Below, one piece after another: positions 8,801-16,302 of a stretch of DNA of 22,492 nt. Position 1 is the first letter of the stretch. Each line of letters begins with the position of its first letter. The stretch is taken from positions 1 through 22,492 of IMG/VR virus record IMGVR_UViG_3300017741_000060; one strand, 5' to 3'. The notes below the pieces were generated by a model that saw only the letters and a program-made list of their open reading frames with translations, was not told the DNA's origin and made no database searches. A program made the translations under genes and the position numbers. This stretch comes from a virus.

Positions 8801-10358
8801 TGTCTCCTATAAATGCGTTGCCATCGCCCTGCGGCTCAACGACTAAATCTTTGCTGACAATGCCAATTTTTTTGAACATTGAAGTTGATGTGTCTACACA
8901 TTCCATTGTTATTCTTTGGTCGTTTTCGCCTCCTCCTGAAGGCTCAAAATTTCGCAGCTTTCTCTTTGTTACCTTCCAAATACTTCCACCAATCATAAAA
9001 TGCTCACCAAGCTGCATTGCCCCGTCAGCCTCTTGCTGCAGTGAGCTGACAGTTGAATTTATGTCATCAACAGACGCTCCACCTTCTTCCCTTTGGTAAA
9101 AGTCTTCCTGTATTTTTGAGTTTTTTATTGAAAACACAATTGTGTCACCTTCTGCTACGTCTGTAATTACGGTCTTAAACGTCTTGTCAATAAATAATTT
9201 GTTGTCGGTATCGATGTTTTTCCTGTCGTTGTACTCAATAATTCCCATGCGGGGACTGTAGTTTCTTCCAGTGCCATCATGAAACTGTTCGATGATTGGC
9301 TCACGTTCTTTTTTCTCTGCACTTTTTGGAATGATCTTTCGATCTCTAAAAGACTGGCCATCATCAACCGCTCCAGATTCCCCCATCACTTTCATGCGCT
9401 GCAAAACAAGAACTTTTCTTTGATCTTGAGTGCTGTCTATTGCGATAAGATTTAATTGATAATTGACCCTAAAGTTTGTCCCGTTTGCAATTGGGCTGTG
9501 GCAGCCGAATGCTGCGGAATTTGCAGGTGTATAGGCATGACAGAAAAGTTGATTAGCCTCAAGCTCTCCTGCATCTTCGACCTCAAAAACATCGTCATCG
9601 TCCCCTTTGCCTACTCCTGGATCTCCAGAGTCAAGTGGCCCTCTTGTTCCATATTGCTTGTCACTTCCTCGAATACGAAAGTTGCCTGAAAAAGATGCCT
9701 TGTGCCAGTAAAAAGCAAAATTATCCTCAAAAATTGCATCTAGCGCATTGTTTCCCAGAAAAATTCCCTCAAGCTCTGGTTTGTCAATCCCAATATTATT
9801 TACGCCTTGCTCGCCAACAACAAACATAAGCTTGGCTCTTTGCGACGTTCCATGGCTAAACATCCGCGACCAAATCAGCTTTGGCGTAACCAGCATTCCG
9901 CCAATATTGTTTTTATACATCCCAAAAATTATGGGAACAGGCGAGGCATAATCTGCTAACTCTGCAAGCGTTTCAAAGCCGCGTGAAGGCGTAAAGCGAT
10001 TGGCCCCTGTAATGCTGCCAAGATCAGTAACACCACCGCCTTGAGCGCGTGGCATCTTTGGCTTTGGTGTCAGCAAATATGAAACACCAGTCAGCACAAG
10101 GCTGATTGCCAGGTTGATTAAAATTGCTGGCCCTGCAGCTCCTGCTTGAACGTCAGGGATATGGTCATACGCCGCTGGTCTTACCGCTCCACGCCTTCTT
10201 ACCTCAGCTGTAAATGCTCGATACTCTTCCTCAGTTATTCCAATCGTTGCAATTAGCTGCCTTTCATACGGAAGCAATGGTACGTCGTAAATGCTCGAAC
10301 CAATGACCACTGCACTTTCTGCGTCATCGGACCGATATACAGAATTCCCTTTTGCCAT
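5847..10358 (-). CDS. Large tail-tip / host-specificity protein (lambda I+J-like)
   Basis: This 1503-aa protein (from ATG 10358) is the central tail-tip protein. Near the N-terminus, around residues 75-105, a hydrophobic segment (ILINLAISLVLTGVSYLL) followed by TPKPK is typical of lambda gpI-like tail assembly proteins. The segment ending PVPIIFGMYKNNIGGMLV then leads into the long J-like part. The C-terminal hub contains FDLTQFCTSKSHATLVAKYF and then GAGSFIKVTTE (around residues 1325-1385), motifs I associate with J-type hub domains. The N-terminus overlaps the NlpC-like gene by about 106 bases. A TTG at 10376, a GTG at 10310 and a TTG at 10277 are alternative starts; the last would nearly remove the overlap. 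It ends in ATGA with the next gene. Confidence 0.9.
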   Translation of the reverse strand: MAKGNSVYRSDDAESAVVIGSSIYDVPLLPYERQLIATIGITEEEYRAFTAEVRRRGAVRPAAYDHIPDVQAGAAGPAILINLAISLVLTGVSYLLTPKPKMPRAQGGGVTDLGSITGANRFTPSRGFETLAELADYASPVPIIFGMYKNNIGGMLVTPKLIWSRMFSHGTSQRAKLMFVVGEQGVNNIGIDKPELEGIFLGNNALDAIFEDNFAFYWHKASFSGNFRIRGSDKQYGTRGPLDSGDPGVGKGDDDDVFEVEDAGELEANQLFCHAYTPANSAAFGCHSPIANGTNFRVNYQLNLIAIDSTQDQRKVLVLQRMKVMGESGAVDDGQSFRDRKIIPKSAEKKEREPIIEQFHDGTGRNYSPRMGIIEYNDRKNIDTDNKLFIDKTFKTVITDVAEGDTIVFSIKNSKIQEDFYQREEGGASVDDINSTVSSLQQEADGAMQLGEHFMIGGSIWKVTKRKLRNFEPSGGGENDQRITMECVDTSTSMFKKIGIVSKDLVVEPQGDGNAFIGDSGVGDQSINVGEGFFPLTQVAIATIKNNRPAFITEIGLKSTVFQRLNGLCNFQNLPSPKEVENSEELNIQINNGTINSTIRRSSMFRIYVRDARDNGSTFAAFPQIFVIQGQSPSAQYNYIKFINQDEEKRPEQLQRQLEFKFVPFTCSEFRAIGDTDRSFTFVVLDQSTSTADKSESNKVQVDPVDLSNGLVLEIQTSGRKFNDKTGLKGNNEFKKAPKTISAVEEPTYPDAAAFHSPSPAVVTGNIAEIGQNLDRPPSNRNIANVGINTGKVSAFFYAIAGSADSPDVRNNQYIDIETFEYIDGKQEKWLHLQWKIQKKKNTTASYSNETHRWAFSGESTVTVLGSGGGFSAKEEIEIKRGSEGTDVASGQSSYPNTNPFVNNNPDGTMTFSGMRFEVNRITEDVELVARSQAWRYEVFGAIGNLKATDKKTVPAFVFTKGLKKITVDLTATVVNFKAPIVGQSQGWTNGEVTRIYEGTDTTIAKWEVDEIFSDFRVVSSNNPFRTLYSSVGQNYRISSVKLEQTTDPVSSSELDFASQSQVSDISAYRNFVEKSNNSSPEHEIVYINEVQINDSVTNMLNLTLAGFSLKAGRNFTALDQMRVWLKNGIAVERLHPTVGLSSSFYGDTATHGPSNLLTDLMYFMFTDQTAGAGGLLGMDGNRSYMVERSDLVLTSKFLVKNNLFFNGPIVERTNLRQFFSDIAPNFLCNFSIVNGKFSLKPAFPVNSDGTISIDRINPEAFFTAGNILEGSYKIEYLGAEERRAFKAVVRYRQERANQLPEEAVIEVKGIDDSGIYSSPGTSLLPQEEFDLTQFCTSKSHATLVAKYFLALRAYVTHTINFSTTAEGLNIGAGSFIKVTTEATPYNSANTGTVDATGVITSVRDMPDNLEGYDITYFRSADEEIETGKLMVSGGKVNDSKYYNILFTVTASEVSQNIYVVEQLTFSQDGIVDIVASEYPCDSKQQSKIALAVVRSDGWSVQS

Positions 10359-10621
10359 GTGACTGCAAATGCCCAAGATTGCTGCGGTAACAGCAGAATG
10401 TCCCCATCATACGCAGGCTTTTCAACTCGCAAACCCCACCGCATCAGATCCCGGCATACATCCCACTTACTCGCTTGATACCAGCTCTGCTTGAACGGTG
10501 GCTTGTCAATGCCCATCCGCTCCAATGCCCGATAGCACAGATGGATGCAGTCAATATGGCCGTCACTACCGTCAGCACCAAGCCGATACGGCATTCCAAT
10601 TAGATCACTGCAGTCGGACAT
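10253..10621 (-). CDS. NlpC/P60-like tail-tip protein, possibly catalytically incomplete
   Basis: In this position lambda-like phages encode gpK, an NlpC/P60 peptidase that trims cell-wall peptides during DNA entry. The 122-aa product has LIGMPYRLGADGSDG followed by DCIHLCYRAL, which places the expected nucleophile at Cys25, and the usual GDILLLP turn at about residues 75-81. The family's second catalytic residue, a His in a HVGIYLG-type strand, is not apparent: the matching stretch reads WAFAVTWQKGILYIG. The only histidines are 22, 27 and 115. ATG 10621 was preferred over an upstream TTG at 10648 because it overlaps the previous gene by only 17 bases. The last 35 codons overlap the start of the tip gene in another frame. 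Confidence 0.85.
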   Translation of the reverse strand: MSDCSDLIGMPYRLGADGSDGHIDCIHLCYRALERMGIDKPPFKQSWYQASKWDVCRDLMRWGLRVEKPAYDGDILLLPQQSWAFAVTWQKGILYIGPMTQKVQWSLVRAFTTYHCFRMKGS

Positions 10622-11108
10622 TATTTGCAATTGGCAAGTTGCCAACAAGTTTCTTGGTTAAAGCACGCCTTGGAATGTCCGTTCCAACAGCATCTAACAC
10701 TGAGCTAAGTTGTAAATTCAACGATACGTTGTCCCAAGTTCCACCAGTAATTTGCCCGGTGTAACTATGTACGCTTTGATGCGTGCCGCCAGACGGATTG
10801 GATGAATCTACAATTAAAACTTCGACCTCAACAACATAATGATCTCTAATTGCTAGGACTGCCCATCCGCGAGATAAATCATTATTTGGGAAAACAAGAC
10901 TAGCTTCCATACCATCTCCCGTACGGTTTACGGTTACACCAGAGAACCCAAACGGCACAAAACCATACGAGTTGCTCTCGTATGTCATGTCTTGATTAAT
11001 AAAAAAGTTCTGAAAGCGGAACTGAACAAACAGCCCTTCAGTGTTGCTATTTGTTGACTCCCGCAAGGCATTGATCGTTACGAGCTGACCTAAAGCGTAC
11101 TGGCTCAT
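10605..11108 (-). CDS. Minor tail protein (lambda gpL-like position)
   Basis: This 167-aa protein begins MSQYALGQLVTINALRESTN and is rich in beta-type sequence. The C-terminal segment VGTDIPRRALTKKLVGNLP and the central GMEASLVFPNNDLSRGWAV resemble proteins encoded between the tape measure and the NlpC-like gene in many siphoviruses, where lambda has gpL (DUF2163/DUF1833-like families). Family membership is not certain. It probably bridges the tail tip and the end of the tape measure. The start overlaps the tape-measure stop by ATGA, and its end overlaps the NlpC-like gene by 17 bases. Confidence 0.8.
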   Translation of the reverse strand: MSQYALGQLVTINALRESTNSNTEGLFVQFRFQNFFINQDMTYESNSYGFVPFGFSGVTVNRTGDGMEASLVFPNNDLSRGWAVLAIRDHYVVEVEVLIVDSSNPSGGTHQSVHSYTGQITGGTWDNVSLNLQLSSVLDAVGTDIPRRALTKKLVGNLPIANNVRLQ

Positions 11109-14100
11109 ATTCCAATCCTCTTACGTGTACTGCCACTCATTTGTAAACGCTTCAGGGTTTGCTGTTCACCCTGTTTAGCACCCTGCTGTGCAGCTTGCTG
11201 CATTCCAGCCTGGAACTGATCAGCAGTCACGTAGTCAACGCTATTGATCCGCTCCACTGTGTAGCGAACATCGATTGGAGCGGCAACAGCAGTTCCGCCT
11301 CCTTCTCCTATGGCTTCAGCTGCACCAGATTCTGGAATGACAGAGTTACCACGGCTGCCGCGTGAATAACGCGACATTGCGGTACGCATTTTAGATTCTG
11401 GAATGACATATTCAGGCTCGCCACCTTCACCAATTAAAGCGTTAGTTGGTCGTGAAACATATCCACCTTCTGCAAATAATGACTTAGTAAGAACAGGGGA
11501 GGTATTAACATACTGTTGAATACCATCGAGATTTAAAGGGCTAGGACCAGCACTAGCGGTAGATCCAATGATGCTGCCAATAAATTGAATAGCCTGCGCC
11601 TTAATCGCAGCAGCAATAATCTGAGCTGTCATATCCAAGAAATGATCCGCTGTCTTTTGAAATAAATTTGCTAGTGCTTGTTGAGCACTCATGCTGCCGC
11701 TAATAACACCTTTGAATGATTCGCTAAAAGCATCTCCTATCGCTCCAGCTGCGGCTACAACTTGATTTACTGGATCAATTAATTTATTTAGCTCGCCCTG
11801 TGCATCGCCAATTGCGTCCTCGATTCTTTCCTTGTCTGACTTGCCTTTTCCAGGGCCCTCAGCCGCTTTACCTTCAATCAAACCCCTTTCTTCTTTTAAG
11901 TCATCTATTCGCTGCCTAAGAGCCTTGGCTTGTTCGCTATCTATATCAAGCGAAAGCAATTTTGCTTCTGCTATTTTAATTAACTCATTTTTTTGTAATA
12001 TCAACGCAGCAACTTGTTTGTTATATTCAACGATTCTCTTTGCTTCAGCGGGAAGAACTCCTTCCATGATTAGGCGATTGTATTCCTTTGATGCCGCAAG
12101 GTTTGCTTCTTGACTGTCTCGAATTTGTTTTAGTGGAGCGACTGCATCTCTAAGAGCTTTTGCACGTTTTTGCTCTTGATCAAATGCGAGTTTTGCTTCA
12201 GCGTTTGTTTTAATTTGAGCGGCTAATTTTCTTTGTTCGGATGCCTCACTTTGGTCTTTTAGCTTTGCAATTCTTTCCAGAGTCTGTTCGTATCTTCCTT
12301 CTATTGCAAGCTTTTGGGCTTCCACAGTGCCTGCTACTTTGCTTTGCGCTAACTGCCGATCCAGGGTTGCAGTAAGCGAGCTGGCTTGCTGTTTTTGCTG
12401 CAAAAGTTGCTTGTTTTGTCGGCTAGTATTTTTAACACCACTGGCTATTTTTTTGTTTTGACGTTCAAATGCCTCTTCGACATCTCTAGCAAGTTGATTT
12501 TGTTTTGTTATTGACTCCTCTATGATTTGCCCTTCTTTTATACGAAGCTGTCCTCGATCTTTTATAGTGCCGTTTTCATCGCGGCCTACGGTCTCTATAG
12601 CTTTTTCAATGGCAATATCTCTTTCTCTGATAATAGCTGCTCGCTTTAAATTGACAAAACTTTTATTCGTATAATCTGTTTTTTGTCTAGCCAATTTTGT
12701 ATTTATTTCATTTAATTTAGCGTCTTTTATCCCAAGAGCGCTTGAAACTTTTTTGAGCCTTAGTTCTTTTGCAGCAGCTTGAACTTGAGCCTCAGCTTCA
12801 GCCGTAACGCCTCTAGCCAATTCTCTAAGTTGATCTTCAATGCTAACTAACTCTGTGTATTGTGCTGGACTTAAACTATCTAAACTTGACGCTCCAGGTC
12901 CTAAAGCTCCTGATCCGTCGCCAAGTAATTCTGCTCTTCTTGTTTGCAACTCCTTAGCTTCTGGAGTATCTAAATTCATTCCTGCCGACAAATCATTGAT
13001 ATTTTTTAATGCGTCTACCGTAAAATCAACAAGGCCACTAAATAACTTTGAAGCCGCAGACTGCATAAGGGCCAAAGACCTAGACACTTGAACGCTTAAA
13101 TCAGCAGTACCATCACCAAAATCTCTTAGGGATTGAACGCCTTCATTACCTACAGTTGCCGCTAACAATGCAGTTGCGGCTTCAAGAGCTTGTTGCTCAC
13201 TACCTAGTTCCTGAATTGTCTTTAAAGCTTTTCCAGTCTCCGTGCCTGCGAAACCTGCTGCTTCAGCTAGTGCATCAATGTCAGCGGTAAGAGGATTAAG
13301 TGCCTGCCCAAGTGTTGCGCCACCACTAACAATTTGATCAGCAAACGCACCAATTTGCGTGCCGACAAGCGACAACGCAAATCCCATTTGACCGCCTGCT
13401 AAACCGCCAGCAAAGCCACCTATACCTCCACCAATAGCCGCTCCACCTCCTTGCCCAAACAGCAGTGGGAACGCACCACCAATAAGCCCGCTGCTGATTG
13501 CATTATCCCTGCGAGCTTTTCTATCAGCCCTTTGTGTTGCTATATCTTGCCTTTGTTTTGCTATATTTTGCTCTAATTTTTTAGCTGCCGTTAAGCCTGC
13601 TTTACGCTTAGCTTCTATGCGTTTTTCGCTGTCTTCGCGTATTTTTAAATATAATTTTTCGGCATCTGTGTTTAGTCGTATCCTACGAGTTAATTCTTGA
13701 TCGAACTTTGCCCCTTCTGCATTATCAGCCTTTATAGCCGCGCTAAGTTTCGTTCCAATAGCGTCGATCTCTGCGTCAAGTCGCTTTTGAATTCCTCTGA
13801 TTTTGTCGTTATTTAATTCAATAAAAGCGCGACGATCGGCTTGATTTACTTTGTTTGTAAGTTCTATTTTTTGTTGTGCAAGCCTTTGGGTTGCCTTGCC
13901 TTCGGCAATAGCTTCTGACGCCAAACCAGCAGCTCTAGTCCTAGCCGCTCCAGCTATTGGATCAAACCCTGGAGCGGGTTCTGGACCAAACTTAGGCTGA
14001 CCGCGAAGATACGAACCAGTCATCGTGGTTTGTGAACCACGCTGCGTAGCGGACGCAAGTTCAGCGTTATACGCTTTTAACGCTTGAGTTGCTGCGCCAC

Positions 14101-14419
14101 GATCCTGTATTTCTTGCCTGACTAATTTATTATTTAAATCTTGAGCGTCGTTAGAAGCGATTAACGCTGTGACAAAACTATCTAAGTTTCTTTTGTATAA
14201 ACCAGTCGCCTTGCCAGCCTTATCAGTCTCTATTTGAGTTTGGTTTAAATTTTCATTTGCTTTCCTTAAAGCTTCATTGTAAGAGCTTAAGTTTGCTACA
14301 GTAAATTCTTTCTTGTTTACCCTATCTACTTCATTGGCAAGACGCTCAAGCTGAGACTGAAACCTGTCAAGCTGCTTTACGCCCTTTACGCCGATCTCAA
14401 TCTCAGCTCTATAGGCCAC
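11105..14419 (-). CDS. Tail tape measure protein
   Basis: At 1104 aa this is the tape measure, whose length sets tail length and which is ejected with the DNA. It begins at GTG (14419), with GGAA a few bases upstream, and reads MAYRAEIEIGVKGVKQLDRF. Long Lys-, Glu-, Ala- and Gln-rich helical stretches (about 160-300 and 560-860) predict coiled coils. A glycine-rich hydrophobic region (about 305-365, with AIGGGIGGFAGGLAGGQMGF) is the usual membrane-active segment. Near residues 981-1013 it carries AEGGYVSRPTNALIGEGG followed by PEYVIPESKM, a conserved C-terminal motif of many phage tape measures. It follows the frameshifted chaperones, as in lambda. If the usual scaling of about 1.5 angstroms per residue holds, the tail would be roughly 150-170 nm. 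Confidence 0.95.
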   Translation of the reverse strand: MAYRAEIEIGVKGVKQLDRFQSQLERLANEVDRVNKKEFTVANLSSYNEALRKANENLNQTQIETDKAGKATGLYKRNLDSFVTALIASNDAQDLNNKLVRQEIQDRGAATQALKAYNAELASATQRGSQTTMTGSYLRGQPKFGPEPAPGFDPIAGAARTRAAGLASEAIAEGKATQRLAQQKIELTNKVNQADRRAFIELNNDKIRGIQKRLDAEIDAIGTKLSAAIKADNAEGAKFDQELTRRIRLNTDAEKLYLKIREDSEKRIEAKRKAGLTAAKKLEQNIAKQRQDIATQRADRKARRDNAISSGLIGGAFPLLFGQGGGAAIGGGIGGFAGGLAGGQMGFALSLVGTQIGAFADQIVSGGATLGQALNPLTADIDALAEAAGFAGTETGKALKTIQELGSEQQALEAATALLAATVGNEGVQSLRDFGDGTADLSVQVSRSLALMQSAASKLFSGLVDFTVDALKNINDLSAGMNLDTPEAKELQTRRAELLGDGSGALGPGASSLDSLSPAQYTELVSIEDQLRELARGVTAEAEAQVQAAAKELRLKKVSSALGIKDAKLNEINTKLARQKTDYTNKSFVNLKRAAIIRERDIAIEKAIETVGRDENGTIKDRGQLRIKEGQIIEESITKQNQLARDVEEAFERQNKKIASGVKNTSRQNKQLLQQKQQASSLTATLDRQLAQSKVAGTVEAQKLAIEGRYEQTLERIAKLKDQSEASEQRKLAAQIKTNAEAKLAFDQEQKRAKALRDAVAPLKQIRDSQEANLAASKEYNRLIMEGVLPAEAKRIVEYNKQVAALILQKNELIKIAEAKLLSLDIDSEQAKALRQRIDDLKEERGLIEGKAAEGPGKGKSDKERIEDAIGDAQGELNKLIDPVNQVVAAAGAIGDAFSESFKGVISGSMSAQQALANLFQKTADHFLDMTAQIIAAAIKAQAIQFIGSIIGSTASAGPSPLNLDGIQQYVNTSPVLTKSLFAEGGYVSRPTNALIGEGGEPEYVIPESKMRTAMSRYSRGSRGNSVIPESGAAEAIGEGGGTAVAAPIDVRYTVERINSVDYVTADQFQAGMQQAAQQGAKQGEQQTLKRLQMSGSTRKRIGI

Positions 14420-14449
14420 GACGGTTCCAGCGCACTGCGATGCCTAAGT

Positions 14450-14973
14450 TTAACGCCTACGACGCGCCTTATCCATTTCCTTCTGCCGCTCCTCGTTGAT
14501 TACGCTGAAATACGCGTTCCAGCCAATCAATTCCTCTTGCGTCATTGTGGCGCGAACCTCTGACAAGCTCATGCCAAGCTCTTTAGCAATGCCAAATTGC
14601 AGCATGAGCCAGTTATCTTTCCGAAGCTCAGCGCTTAGGACTTTGGGTCGATAGCCTCTTGTTCGTCGTCAGTCAAAATTGCCAGCATTAAAGACTGCAA
14701 ATCCTTGTCCTTCACTTCGTTTTTAAGCACATCAATTTCACCAGGCAAAAACAAAGCACTGCCATTTTCATCTTTAGCTTTACCAATTAAAAGCTGCAGT
14801 GCAAACGCATTAGCATCCTCCGATCCAGCACGCTTTTGAGCGCGTTCACGCTCTGCCATCGTCAATGGCGTAACCCACATCTCAAATTCTGTGCCATCTG
14901 AAAGCTTGACTGTCTTCTTAGCTGCTTCAAGATTGGCTGCTTTCTTAAGGCGGTCAATGGCGCGAACTGCCAT
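14450..14973 (-). CDS. Tail assembly chaperone, -1 frameshifted long form (GT-like)
   Basis: This is the predicted fusion product. Frame 0 is read from ATG 14973 through codon 111 (Lys, AAG), then the ribosome slips back one base at CCCAAAG and continues to the TAA at 14452-14450. The extension adds 63 residues starting VLSAELRKDNWLMLQF and ending in KEMDKARRRR, giving 174 aa. The extension has no good independent start and is free of stops. It is conserved in character with lambda T-like domains: an aromatic helical segment and a charged tail. In lambda the long form binds the tape measure through the T part while G coats it. The gene lies directly before the tape measure, as expected. Confidence 0.85.
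14635..14973 (-). CDS. Tail assembly chaperone, short form (G-like)
   Basis: The unshifted product has 112 residues, from MAVRAIDRLKKAANLEAAKK to the terminal DPKS, and ends at TAA 14637-14635. It has a beta-type start (VKLSDGTEFEMWVTPLTMAE) followed by a helical, acidic C-terminus (LMLAILTDDEQEAIDPK). This matches the small tail assembly chaperones encoded between the tube and tape-measure genes. These proteins are needed in many copies during assembly and are absent from the mature tail. A strong terminator lies upstream, between the tube gene and this one, so it is probably expressed well below the tube protein. Confidence 0.88.
   Translation of the reverse strand: MAVRAIDRLKKAANLEAAKKTVKLSDGTEFEMWVTPLTMAERERAQKRAGSEDANAFALQLLIGKAKDENGSALFLPGEIDVLKNEVKDKDLQSLMLAILTDDEQEAIDPKS
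14641..14647 (-). promoter_or_regulatory. -1 ribosomal slippery heptamer CCCAAAG
   Basis: The minus strand reads C CCA AAG in the frame of the short chaperone, exactly the X XXY YYZ arrangement needed for tandem -1 slippage (compare GGGAAAG in lambda G/T). It lies two codons before the frame-0 stop. Past the site the -1 frame is open for 63 codons. The placement at the very end of the first reading frame and directly before a tape-measure gene strongly supports programmed frameshifting. Confidence 0.85.
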
Positions 14974-15007
14974 ACATGCTCACTTGGTTGTACTAGCACA
15001 ATAGCAT

Positions 15008-15036
15008 TAAAAAAGCCCCCGACAATATCAGGGGCT
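15008..15036 (-). terminator. Rho-independent terminator after the major tail protein gene
   Basis: On the minus strand AGCCCC (15036-15031) pairs with GGGGCT (15019-15014) around an 11-base loop, followed at once by a run of six T (15014-15009). It starts about 18 bases after the stop codon of the tube gene. This is the clearest terminator in the window. It probably lets only part of the transcription pass into the chaperone and tape-measure genes. Confidence 0.85.
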
Positions 15037-15054
15037 CTTGCTATCAGCTAACGA

Positions 15055-15795
15055 TCAACTTTTAGCAAAGTCGAAAGTAGGTGCAGTTGTGGGACGGAAA
15101 CTGACTGAAACAGTCTGCGCGTCATCTGGCGTAACCGAGAAACTTGCAGAGGTCAGTACAGCCTCAAGTTGAATGGAACGACTCTTTGTATCGTCAGGCG
15201 TGCCAGAAGACAACACCGTGTCCATATACAACTTAAATGTTGCACCAGCTTGCTGACGCTGCGTTACGTCCTCAATCAAACGAGCAGAGATGCCGGTGTC
15301 ATCATCTGTGAAATACACTTCCGCAGATCCAGTGCCGTCAGCAAAACCAGAGATGAACGTACGGAATGGAGCGGTTTGACCCAACGTTCCACCAATACTG
15401 GTGGTGTCAATCTCTTCGCGGTTTACCTCAAAGCTCCAAGAACGGACATTTGCGACTGACTGAAACTCAGTAAAGTTGATCGCAAAGTCGCTGGTGCCAT
15501 CAGTACCATCGCTACTTAATGAAAGCTCAGTACCGCCTGCAGTAGCAGCAAACGTAGCAACACCAGTTGCAGCCACGTAGGTTCTGATAAAGACAGGGGT
15601 GCCTTCAGTTAAACCACCAGGCAGAGTGCCGCCACCAGCAGTAAACGAAACTTTGTCGTCTACCTTGAAATTCAAGAAGGCACCAACACTAATGTTGTTG
15701 CTTCCGCTGGTGACATCAGCAGCTTTGAACTTGCCAGATGTACCGGCAGGCTTGTAATAGAGGGCTCCAGAGGTGCCCGAAAGGACGGTAGCCAT
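15055..15795 (-). CDS. Major tail tube protein
   Basis: This 246-aa protein starts MATVLSGTSGALYYKPAGTS, a typical tube-protein start. Residues about 28-110 look like an inserted or extra beta domain (SVGAFLNFKVDDKVSFTAGG and onward). Residues 116-160 (NVRSWSFEVNREEIDTTS then GSAEVYF) and 209-236 (QLEAVLTSASFSVTPDDA) form the core of the tube fold. Hundreds of copies stack as hexameric rings to make the tail. The gene lies between the tail terminator and the chaperones, and has a 75-base leader before it and a strong terminator after it, both in keeping with high expression. Two genes at 4026-5410 look like relatives. Confidence 0.92.
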   Translation of the reverse strand: MATVLSGTSGALYYKPAGTSGKFKAADVTSGSNNISVGAFLNFKVDDKVSFTAGGGTLPGGLTEGTPVFIRTYVAATGVATFAATAGGTELSLSSDGTDGTSDFAINFTEFQSVANVRSWSFEVNREEIDTTSIGGTLGQTAPFRTFISGFADGTGSAEVYFTDDDTGISARLIEDVTQRQQAGATFKLYMDTVLSSGTPDDTKSRSIQLEAVLTSASFSVTPDDAQTVSVSFRPTTAPTFDFAKS

Positions 15796-15870
15796 TCGTA
15801 AAACGGAGAATGGTGGACTTTACGGGCGGAACCCGGACTCATCCAGCTTAGCGCGTCAACCGTGAAAGAT

Positions 15871-16302
15871 CTAACTTTGCTCCTCTGCAACGAAAGACGT
15901 TGTTATGCGTCCCATCATGTGAGGACTGGCTTCTGTTGCTGAAAACGTTGGTCCGTTTATCGCACCAGTGCGCAGATATATTCCTGAGCCGTCCCGCGTC
16001 GAAGCGGGTAAAGCTAAAAGCGTTGTAACCACAGTGTCTAAAAGCGTTTGATTTCTTGCGGGGCCTTGACCCTTTTCGCTGTAAATACGAATAACAATAA
16101 CGCCTCGCGGATAGTCAAGGTTGCCCGTAATAGTTGTTTCCGTTGTTAAACCAAAAGTAATATTTATTCGGACGTACTCTGTCGTAGTGTTTGCCGGAGC
16201 AGCGGTAATATTGTCAAAAAAGACCGGTACAGCTGGCGAAAGATTGTTAAAAGCCGTCAAAAGAGGGCTTTCGATAGCGGCTCGAATTGCTTGGTAGTTC
16301 AT
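15871..16302 (-). CDS. Tail terminator / tail completion protein
   Basis: This 143-aa protein begins MNYQAIRAAIESPLLTAFNN. Its central part (EYVRINITFG, then DYPRGVIVIRIYSEKGQGPA) matches the alternating strands and single helix of tail terminator proteins (lambda gpU, SPP1 gp17, DUF4128-like). These cap the tube at the head-proximal end and stop its growth. Its position directly before the major tube protein and after an HK97-gp10-like protein is the usual order. The start overlaps the previous gene by ATGA. Confidence 0.82.
   Translation of the reverse strand: MNYQAIRAAIESPLLTAFNNLSPAVPVFFDNITAAPANTTTEYVRINITFGLTTETTITGNLDYPRGVIVIRIYSEKGQGPARNQTLLDTVVTTLLALPASTRDGSGIYLRTGAINGPTFSATEASPHMMGRITTSFVAEEQS

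Noticed and set aside
10359-10376. TTG start at 10376 for the tail-tip protein, adding MGICSH
   Set aside because: It lengthens the overlap with the NlpC-like gene and has no supporting ribosome-binding site; ATG 10358 was used, with later alternatives noted.
15672-15890. A 72-aa minus-strand frame spanning the start of the major tail gene
   Set aside because: It crosses the start of the better-supported tube protein in another frame and has no family-like features; the 75-base gap it covers looks like an untranslated leader.
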